NCBI GenBank assembly: GCA_030248195.1
Contig: JASAND010026212.1
Location: 16,352 to 80,351 of the forward strand
Direction of reading: 5' to 3'
DNA from: Trissonchulus latispiculum
Lineage: Eukaryota; Nematoda; Enoplea; Enoplida; Ironidae
DNA length: 64,000 bases
Every line of letters starts with the position of its first letter. Positions within the stretch are counted from its first letter, which is position 1. This document shows, piece after piece, positions 52,807-61,150 of the stretch. A program made the position numbers and the translations under genes. Under the pieces are notes generated by a model, which did not search any database, was not told where the DNA came from, and was given only the letters and a program-made list of their open reading frames with translations.

Positions 52807-53120
52807 GATGCACCGGGGCCGCCACTACCGGGGCCGGGGCCGGGGCCTAGAAATTGGGGGTCCAAATCGAATAATTTTTAAAAATTTTCTTGAAAAGTTA
52901 AATTTTGCAAAAATGTGTGACATACAAACGTTACTATAATTTTTTTCATTCATATCAGCGCGAAAACAAACGATTTGGAACACTTCTTGACGTTCGAAAA
53001 TTCAAAATTTTGGTCAACAATTGTCAAAATTTTACAACTGTTTGCTAATTGTTGGCCCCGGTTGGTACCGGGGCCTGACCACCGGGGCCGGGGCCGGGGC
53101 CAGGCCCCGGTGCATCCCTA
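52803..53120. mobile_element. hAT-type MITE with GGGGCC array, copy 2
   Basis: The left end TAGAGATGCACCGGGGCC and the right end, in reverse complement TAGGGATGCACCGGGGCC, are a typical hAT terminal motif. Both flanks are AT microsatellite, which hides the duplication. 318 bases, same interior as the 49,334 copy. Confidence 0.8.
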
Positions 53121-53122
53121 CT

Positions 53123-53194
<72 letters not shown>

Positions 53195-53256
53195 GTGTGT
53201 GTGTGTGCGCGTGTGTGTGTGTGTGTGAGTGTGCGTGTGTGTGTGTGTGTGTGTAT
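53123..53256. repeat. (AT)n(GT)n microsatellite
   Basis: AT units followed by GT/GC-interrupted GT units. Confidence 0.95.
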
Positions 53257-54107
53257 TGTCTAAAACCATGCCCATTATTGGTTTAATTTTCTATTACTAA
53301 CATACGTATGTCCTCGCCATTGTAACCCAACATAAGAGTTGAAAAAAAGGTCACTATGTCCACAACGGGAGACCTGTAAATAGTTTTAAGATATTTATGC
53401 GAGGGCGATCCTCTCATTTGAGTGAAATCTACTAGAATCGTGACCCTATTGCTTTCTACGTATTGGATTATCTAAATCAGACTGGTCTTCAGGAATCTGA
53501 AATTCCCCAGCGAAGGTGGAAACTGGACTACGGCCTCGTACCTTTCCACTTTCTGTTAAGGGTTACATGTCAAAGACTACGTTGCATAAAGTTTAACCTG
53601 CTAATTAATACGCATGGGTGGTGAGGGGTGGAGCAAGGGTGGCGGGGTGTCGCCACCCCTGTGCGTGCAGACTTTAATTCACAAAGCGTGTGCAAAACAC
53701 GCACACACAGACGTTGAGGTGGAGGGGTGGCGGGGAAAAACGGACAGTCTGACTGACAATTATGCAAATTACTCTTGCTAACTATCAAACGTCATTCTCT
53801 TCAGTGTTCTACTGCAGGCTAGCACTTCGCAGTACCTATTCTATTAGCGCTGCGAAGAAAGAATAATTGATGTTGTAATCCTTCGTTCGTATTAAATATG
53901 TTCTTTTATTTTTTAGTGCTGCCGAGTTCATCTACTGACGAGGTTGGGCAAAGATTTATTAAAGGAAAATGATGACATTTTAACTGAGATACTGTATGAG
54001 AGAAGAAAAGAGGAAAAGAAGCGAGAGGAGTATATATTGCAAAAATGATAAAATTTCAACATTTGTCATGTCGTCTTTGTTTTTTTTACATTTGCACTCT
54101 AAAAAAG

Positions 54108-54220
54108 GCATTACCTGATTTAGATCCGTACTCCTTTCCCTACTTTTCCATCTTGTTTACTGCCCACATTGTTGTCTGTTATTTAGTGGTGCAGAAATTT
54201 GTGATGAATAAAAATATGTG
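54108..54220 (+). pseudogene. Possible relic AGMO exon (C-terminal domain)
   Basis: After an acceptor-like aaaaaag, a frame reads LPDLDPYSFPYFSILFTAHI then VVCYLVVQKF. Its position and hydrophobic pattern resemble the AGMO exon at 37,938 (an Y-x-P-x-x-P lead followed by a helix). No neighbouring exons of the same copy were found. It could be the 3' remnant of another paralogue just upstream of the one starting at 55,223. Weak evidence. Confidence 0.3.
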
Positions 54221-54899
54221 GCGTGGAAATGTTAGCAGTGACACTGTATACAGTAATAACTAGTAGTAGCCAGAAAGTGTAGCGATGGGCTGTGAGTCTG
54301 CAGGATTTTAGTTAGGGCTGTAGTTAGTAGTTGCCACAGGTTGTGAGGTAGAGCGAGCCCAATTAGAGAGACGGTACGAGTGGGAATACACCAGTGGTGT
54401 TAGTTTTCAGTTAGCGGAAAGGACGGTAGAGTAGTTGAGTAGGATAACCAAAGGCCAACTACAGAGATGGTGCTAACGCAGGAATAGTGTTAGTTTCTGC
54501 TGAGCTAAGTAGTGCAAGTTCCTGGCATTTTTTTAGGGTTTTGAAAGGGGGGGGGCTTCCGAAAAGTGGGGGGGGGGGCGAGCCAAATGTAAAATATACC
54601 GAAATTTTTAGCGATCTGTAAGGGTAGAGTACTATGTAGCGAAACTGTCTTTCTCTAACGGATGTAGAGTACTACGTAGCGAAGCTGTCTCTCTAACGGG
54701 TGCCACACGAAACACCCCCCATAATTTGCCTGAATGAAACAGTGGAAAATAGGTATCCTCCCCTAGCTTAGACTGAAACAAGAGGCATCGAATGTCGATC
54801 GCGATGTAATACAGAAGCAAGTACAGGTCACTCATATTATAAACTTTAAACTTCATACAGGCATTATACTTTATATTTTAATTTTAAATTCCAGTAGGA

Positions 54900-55150
54900 A
54901 GACATTTGGCTTTAACAATTGAAAAGGCAAGATTAGGTAAAAAAATTTTAGATAACAAAAATCGTTTCAAACTTATCTTTTCTAACAGCAACACATCCCA
55001 GCAAGTATTGGATCCGATCTCCTTCTCATTGTTTCTTCGGTATACCTCGACAAAAGGCTTGCTTGTAGACCAATATACATATAAGTTTTACATGTTAGGT
55101 ATTTTATTCATAATGACTCTTTTTAAGTACTCTAATATCTTATTTTAATC
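54900..55150 (+). other. Open stretch upstream of the second AGMO paralogue
   Basis: An 80-codon frame (54,906-55,148) containing KKILDNKNRFKLIFSNSNTS and a hydrophobic end. It lies where the missing first coding exon of the paralogue would be expected, but I could not align it. Confidence 0.25.
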
Positions 55151-55222
55151 AGCAACATTGTTCGTTGTTTTAATTTTTACTTCTAACCGCCAATGCCTAA
55201 TTTTTGCCTAAGGATAGTTTAG

Positions 55223-55365
55223 ACACTTCCATGGATTTTGCATGTTCTGGTTGTGGAAGCTGTGATCAGTTGCGTTAAGCAGAAGGAAAATTGGTGGAGT
55301 TTGTATGACACTGCCGTTGGCTTTTTTGGCTCAATCTCGTTTAACAATATATTCAGTATTATCAG
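55223..55365 (+). CDS. AGMO paralogue, N-terminal membrane exon
   Basis: Acceptor gtttag and donor cag|gttagt give 143 bases, 47 codons plus two bases. It reads TLPWILHVLVVEAVISCVKQ then KENWWSLYDTAVGFFGSISF. AGMO has a corresponding segment with a first helix (x-PFFxxLMLLELVVSW), a KGK-like turn, R/L-x-D-x-x-x-S and a second hydrophobic stretch. Phase 2 fits exactly the single leading base of the exon at 59,146, which is strong support for the pair being one gene. Confidence 0.6.
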
Positions 55366-55415
55366 GTTAGTTAACATGACAAAAAGAGAAATGGGCTAAT
55401 TTCTACCCCCTCACT

Positions 55416-55533
55416 ATTAAGAAAGTAGCTATTAGAGCAATGTAAGATCTAATACCATACTAGGCGTGAGCCTGCATGTGCTGACTAGTTATGCTGCTAA
55501 TAAATCGACCTTTCAAGTGTGTCCGTTTCTAAC
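55416..55533 (+). repeat. Block Y of a permuted duplication
   Basis: Near-identical to 57,629-57,746. Confidence 0.8.
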
Positions 55534-55895
55534 TCTAACAGGTTATGGGCCCAGCCCACGCCTTTCCCAATCTTTGATTTTGCTAAAGTGGTACTTCGGT
55601 GGTTGCCGGACCAGCAACAATGGCGTGAGGCCAGGGACAGTTGCCTACGTGTTGGTTGCCGCATTTAATGGAAAGAATGTAACATTTCCAAAAGAACGGA
55701 TTTTGGTCATTGGTCATATATGACATTAGCTGTGCTTTATTTCATGATAATTAGTTTGGGATGTCGCAGGGCATTCATGCTTCGTTTACTGTAACAAAGT
55801 TTCCTGAGAGCCCAACATGTAGAGCTGTTGTGTACAGCTGATCACCTTGATCACCTTTATGAATTGAAAATGGTCAAAGTGAAGAATGTGGGCAC

Positions 55896-57382
55896 TAGTG
55901 TTGTTCACCGGCCCAATTTTTCGTGGGCCGGCCGGCGCCGGCCGGCCCAGCTCGCGACGCCGGCCGGCCGGCCGGTGGCCGCCGGCCCAGAACCGGCCGG
56001 CCGGTGTACCGGCCCTCACCAGCCGGCAGGCCGGCCGGTGCCACTTTTCGCAGGCACTCCAAAATACAAATAAAAATTAAGATTTTGATAGTTTTCAAGG
56101 CAGATTTTAGCAAGTTTAAGGTACTGGTATCCTTTTGTGCAGTGCTTTTGTAGTGATTTTGCGAAACGCTATAACTTTCGCAATTTTGAGAGTTGGAAAG
56201 AGCTTTATACGTCGTTTTAAAGCTTATAATCTGTATATTAACATGACCTTACGAAAGTAGCAAAATTTCCAAGAAAATAGCAAAAAATTTCCGACATGCT
56301 GACATCTGACAGACTGAATATTGACCAAAAATTTTTGAACATCGATTTCTCAAAACTGTAGAATCGGCCAAAATTTCTTCTTGTGCCATGATATGAAGGA
56401 CATGTGGGCCGAGGGACATTTTTTTGGATTTGGCTCAACAAGCCTCAATACTCCAGAAAATCCGGCAAATGTGCGATGACACGAAATTTCGCAACTTTCT
56501 ATTCAGTTTTCTCACAACTGGAGTTGTTTTAGCTCAAACCAAGAAAAATGTCCCTCCGCAATAGGGCGAATTTTCATTCAGCCAAAAATCACGCGAATCC
56601 ATTGGGTAGTTTTTGAGAAATCAATGTTCAAAACAAAATAATCGCAATTTTGCCAAAATGGTTTTTCGGCGAATTCTCTAGCATAAAGCAACTAACTCCA
56701 GCGAATAGGTATTGATAAAATGCGCAATTGGACGATGTATCGATTGAGTATAAATAAGCCGAAATTGTCTGTAAGATTTGGCAGTAATTTTGAAAAAACT
56801 GATTTCTTCAAAAATGGCCATTTTTTGACCCCAAAAATGGTTTTTCGCTTATACTGCCTTAACCACTAGAGGTAGCTCAAAAGTTGTAAAAGCAAAAATG
56901 TTCATTTTGGTGTCCTCTTTCCAGCCATAACAACCAATCCGGTGTAGCGACCACGTACTGAGAGAATAAGGGCAAAAACCAAAACTTTCTTATCTTTACA
57001 CCTAAAAATCCGGGACTGGTCCCAGAATGTTAAAGAGCACGAGAATAATGTATTTGGAAAGTTTCATCCACTTGCATGAAGAATTGAATCTTGTAGGGTC
57101 GAATTTACACAAAGCGATACCAGCACCTTAAGGCGATAAGCTCCAGAAATTGGCACTGGCTGGTCGGCCGCCTCACATTTGACCGTCAGGCTTGTCATTG
57201 GCCGGCCGGCCGGCCTGTGTCTGACCGGCCGGCCTGTCACCGGCCGGCCGGCCGGCCTGTTCTCGGCCGGCGGCCGCCGGCCAGCCGGCCGGCCGGCCCA
57301 CTCTGGACTGGGGCCGGCCGGACACCGGCCGGCCGGCCGGCGGCCGGCCAGCCGGTCTAGACAGGGCCGGTGCACAACACTA
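55896..57382. mobile_element. hAT-type MITE with GGCCGG arrays, containing a TTAA element
   Basis: The ends TAGTGTTGTTCACCGGCC and, in reverse complement, TAGTGTTGTGCACCGGCC pair. A perfect 8-base duplication GTGGGCAC flanks them (55,888-55,895 and 57,383-57,390). Long GGCCGGC arrays lie inside both ends (55,920-56,040 and 57,200-57,370). Without the nested element it is about 480 bases. The Arg/Pro/Gly-rich frames in the arrays are artefacts. Confidence 0.85.
56120..57127 (+). mobile_element. TTAA-family A element, uninterrupted 1.0-kb copy
   Basis: Starts GGTACTGGTATCC and ends GATACCAGCACC, flanked by TTAA (56,116-56,119 and 57,128-57,131). It serves as the reference for the interrupted copies at 2,830-4,757 and 13,262-15,045. 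No transposase frame. Confidence 0.8.
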
Positions 57383-57628
57383 GTGGGCACTGGAGAATCT
57401 GTAAACTGGGACACACAGGCAAGGCAGCTGATCTTTGATTAAAGCTTCATGACGCTGTGAAAGGAGGAAGCAGCCAAAAAGTTCGAACAGTTTTGGTCTT
57501 CAGTGGGAGCTGATAAGCTTTAGTTAGACACTAAAGAAAGAACACTTTTCACTAACCTGAAAACTACAATCAGTTACTCAAGTCAAGTCTATGTGACACT
57601 ATGCTTGCCCTAATAGCTAAGTGGGAGT

Positions 57629-57836
57629 ATTAAGAAAGTAGCTATTAGAGCAATGTAAGATCTAATACCATACTAGGCGTGAGCCTGCCTGTGCTGACTA
57701 GTTATGCTGCTAATAAATCGACCTTTCAAGTGTGTCCGTTTCTAACGTTGGCTCAATCACGTTTAACAATATATTCAGTATTATCAGGTTAGTTAACATG
57801 ACAAAAAGAGAAATGGGCTAATTTCTACCCCCTCAC
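57629..57836 (+). repeat. Permuted copy (Y-X order) of the 55.33-55.53-kb segment
   Basis: 57,629-57,746 equals 55,416-55,533. Directly after it, 57,747-57,836 equals 55,327-55,414, the end of the paralogue exon, its donor and early intron. The original order is X-Y; here it is Y-X in the same orientation. Confidence 0.8.
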
Positions 57837-59145
57837 CAATGGTAGGTCAACTTATTCGGCTACAATAATTGGGAATATCTAAAATAAGTAGGCTACGGAT
57901 TTGAAATTTGTTAAATATTTTCTTGCTATACCGGAAAACTCCTACTTCGGTAGAACACGTGAAATCGTTGTTTTCAAATTTCATCACTTTTTGCTTGAAT
58001 AAATCTGCAGAAATGTCCAATATAAATGGACTATATCTACAGTAACTTCGTGAAAGCTATTATCAAAACGGAGATTCAACCAAGGGTGTTCAAGCTGGCT
58101 TACACAATCGGTGCGATATTTGACATATCTATTATATGGTTTGAGCCTTGCTTGATCATTCACCGATAAACGAGTGGCGCATTATGAATATGTGGCCATC
58201 TACCTACTGGAGCAGGAATACCTATGAACGGTTTGTTGCATCCTTTGCATATAAAAGCTCTGATCTCTTAGAAAAGGTCCCATGTTTAACACATGCCTAG
58301 CTATGTACTATTTTTTGCTTGCATTAGATTTTGCAGCAACACAACTGCACAATGTTAAAGTTAAAGTAAATGTTTCTATAATGACTTAGGGCACTAGGCA
58401 GCTTTGCATTGCTTTACTTGAAAACGGCGTTGCGGTGCCCACCATCGACATTACAATTTTTCAATTCTTAGTCGAGCTTTATTTCGCTGTTTGGCATAAC
58501 TCACTGAAAAGGCATTTTCAAGGCTTTTACTTTTTTCAAATAATTTCTCGTTTTGATTTTGGAAATAAAACCAACGTTTCCTGAAGTTTCCAACTGCTTG
58601 AGATTATTCCATGGTAACTGTTGCAGCATTGCAACAGTGGCAAGTTTGTCTCGAAAACCTAAGAACTGTGGCTGGGTATAATGTGGTTAAAGCTGTGTCG
58701 TCGAAACAGAAGTAATGAGTGAGGGCGGAAAAGGTTCTTTACAGTGGCATACCTGAATAGTGGATAGCCGAGTGCACAGTGTATATTACATAAAAGCGAA
58801 AAGCCAGCTGGCTGTTGTAACTCTCACTGTCTAATTACTTGTGTATAAAGTAGTTGCAGTTATTAGTTACAAAACCTTTAACACTATTGGGTGACAATGA
58901 CAAGCAATACAAGCAAGATTCAGACAATTCTCGGCAGAGGAATCTTGCCCTTTTTGGGCACTACTTGTTTCTTTTGTAATTACACTGTCCGCTCTACTGT
59001 CAGGCAAAGTTTTAAAATTACTGGCTGGGTTGAGGTGTCTGTAAAAACATATGGTTTCAACCACATATTTAACTTTCAATTCGGTGGTGCATGACTTTCT
59101 CCTTCCTTTCTTAATCATATTGGCTAACTATTCTGTTAATTTCAG
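57837..59145 (+). other. Intron of the AGMO paralogue, nothing else recognised
   Basis: No exon, repeat or RNA gene identified. Overlapping frames near 58,870-59,118 on both strands have no supported function. Confidence 0.4.
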
Positions 59146-59312
59146 CAACACATTGGGTCTTAGCGTGAGCCATGCGATTTACACCAAGCTTCATGACTCA
59201 ACTTCTGGGTGGTTTCCTTCTATTCAACTCGAATTCGATAGCTGGTGGCTTCACTTGTTCATCATTTTATCAATAGATTTCCTACAATATTGGCGACATC
59301 GACTACAGTTTG
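59146..59312 (+). CDS. AGMO paralogue, exon equivalent to box 1 but with HRLQF
   Basis: Acceptor atttcag and donor tttg|gtatga give one base, 55 codons, one base, the same phases as the exon at 22,362. It begins NTLGLSVSHAIYTKLHD and ends LSIDFLQYWRHRLQF. The second histidine of the HxxxH iron-binding box is phenylalanine (TTT for CAT). Such a change should abolish hydroxylase chemistry, so this is a pseudoenzyme or a decaying copy. A one-base misread cannot explain the change: two bases differ from CAT. Confidence 0.65.
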
Positions 59313-59456
59313 GTATGATTATTGATGTGGTTTTGTGATTTCGTTATAATTATTGCTTCAGAGATTACCAAGTTTATTAATTAGGTGAATGAAACAGAAA
59401 AAACTGGCCTCAGTCAAATCTAAATGTTCAATCAAATCTTAATGATGTTTATAGAG

Positions 59457-59494
59457 AAGCAAAGAATGTTACCCATCAGTTCCAGATAATGAAG
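59457..59494 (+). pseudogene. Candidate degenerate box-2 exon of the AGMO paralogue
   Basis: After tatagag, the sequence reads (G)AA GCA..., giving EAKNVTHQFQIMK and then donor aag|gtatct, in phase 2+36, like the box-2 exon of the first gene. It is 19 codons shorter and the HxxHH motif is replaced by THQFQ. It may be a decayed exon or chance. Confidence 0.3.
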
Positions 59495-59499
59495 GTATC

Positions 59500-60638
59500 T
59501 GGAACCAACGGCCTTCTGCTTTGAACTCTACGGAAACTTTTGATTTAATAACGATTCTAAGCAATTAAGTAACGAACCAAAACATCAATGGTTAAATACT
59601 GGCTGTCAAAATTACATGCGTGGGGAGAAAAGAAGCTTTTGTCAAAGGCATCAGGATACAAAGTATTTCGAAATAGGGAAAGTGTCGCAACGTGATTCCC
59701 CTCACTTAAGGTGGTGATTCATTTTAGGCACATTTTGTTGATGGACGATACAAATCAAGATGAAACTTGATGAAACTTTCCAAAATAAGTTCTTTTAGCA
59801 TTCTAACACCCTCTGCGCAATTCCGCTTCAAAAATTCGACTTTTCCACTGAGGGTCGTTTTTGCTGATTTTTGACGGTTAGACAATTGCTGCATAGCTGT
59901 GATTATATTCACTCGAAAGATCTTGTTGAGCTCTACATTTTTGCTTTTTAACACACTTTTCTTGTTTTTCTCTATAGTGAGATATAGCTGATTTTCTTAT
60001 TTTGGGGTTGAAAAACTTGTCATTTTTGCAGAAATCAAATAATCCTCTATTTCTTGAGCTACGCAAGCTGTAAAATTAAACTAAGGGTGTCAATTTGAAG
60101 GTCTCGTCGAGGTCGGTTATTCGTGTCATTGTAATCTTCTAAATGCTATCCCGTACGCTGCTATCATAAAAAATGTTGTTTTGCAAAAACATGACCAAAT
60201 TTTTTCTAGCGATTGTGGAGCCTTTACTATGCAAGCTAGAGGGGTGCCACTTACTAGACGTGTTTTACACAAAAATACCCAGGTACCCTTTTTTAGTTGC
60301 CCCGATTGCTGCTTTCTAGCTAAAGTGGTCGCCTGCCAAATTTGGGAAAGTATTCAAAATCCAGGTTGCGCTTACATTTTAGCTAATTTCTTTAAAACGA
60401 AAAGCGGTTTCATAATAATTAAAAAAGGGTCCCCAGGTATTTGATAGTGTAATCGAATGATGTGGCCGATGCCTCAAAAAAATTTACGTTAGTCTGCAAA
60501 AAATCTGGAAAATTAAATTACTTCGAAAATGCAGTAAAATAATTTTCGAAAACTAAAGTTAGTTTTGTTGTATTCATTAGAAAGAGCAAATGTTAACCTA
60601 CATTTTGATATAAACATTTCTTCTTAACTCCAACGAAT
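59500..60638. other. Intron or intergenic with a degraded TTAA-family end
   Basis: Near 59,706 cttaaggtggtgattc resembles the family A terminus, and the following 300 bases have similar texture. The 87-codon frame at 60,181-60,444 has several cysteines but no recognised domain. Confidence 0.4.
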
Positions 60639-61150
60639 TGTAGTGTATGGAGTAATTATGCAAATTACCCCCTGTCATTGTCATGCCTATGTGTTTACTT
60701 CCGCGTTTAGTTTCTGTTTACTTTGGCTGAAGATTGTCTTATGTGTTTGTCAGCCATTCGCTGGCTGGTGTATTGGCGGCACTGTATGTCTCTCTAAGCC
60801 CCGCCTACTTGGGGGTCTCCCTTCAAACCTCTAAAATTCATCAGTCGTCTACTTTTCCACATCCACCTACAGTCCGGTTGCCAATAAAGGGCTCATCTGG
60901 GTTCGCCCTTACTCCATTCCGCCCTGTTTTGTGGGGTCTGTTTAGGTTCTCCCCTTCTCTCCCCCAGGGCTAACTGTACTGGTAAGTCGTATGTGTGTTT
61001 GTGTGTATTGTATAACTGGGTTTGCTGCCTGTCAGGGCTTACGCCCACGTATGCACGTACTGTTTATTAAACCATTTATTTAACTGTGTCTTGTTAAATT
61101 GGTAGCTAGGTTTAGCTGGTTAGCTTAGGTAGGTTGGATCAACAACTACA
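60639..61150 (+). repeat. 5' LTR of a retrotransposon running off the window
   Basis: Starts TGTAGTG and ends CAACTACA, giving the inverted terminal hexamers TGTAGT/ACTACA. It is followed at 61,157 by TGGCGAGGCTTCCC, a primer-binding-site-like word. 512 bases. An octamer ATGCAAAT lies 20 bases from its start. The partner LTR is not in the window. Confidence 0.6.

Larger units (their letters stand above)
51590..53775. repeat. Dispersed GGTGGCG/CGCCACC modules with octamer words
   Basis: Modules at 51,590-51,640, 52,165-52,215 and 53,612-53,662 share ggtggag, then 5 variable bases, ggtggcg, then a few bases and cgccacccctgtgcg, which can fold as a hairpin. Modules at 52,265-52,290 and 53,708-53,740 share ggtggaggggtggcgg. 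Downstream of most comes an ATGCAAAT octamer (51,765; 52,311; 52,504; 53,762). The arrangement reads as about three divergent copies of a 0.5-0.9-kb unit, interrupted by a microsatellite and a hAT MITE. No protein frame was recognised. Confidence 0.45.

Noticed and set aside
57200..57370. CpG island or promoter
   Set aside because: The CpG-rich stretch is the GGCCGG array of a MITE, not a gene start.
55786..57442. Arg/Pro/Gly-rich frames in GGCCGG arrays
   Set aside because: They are the subterminal arrays of a hAT MITE, open in many frames because stop codons are absent from the repeat.
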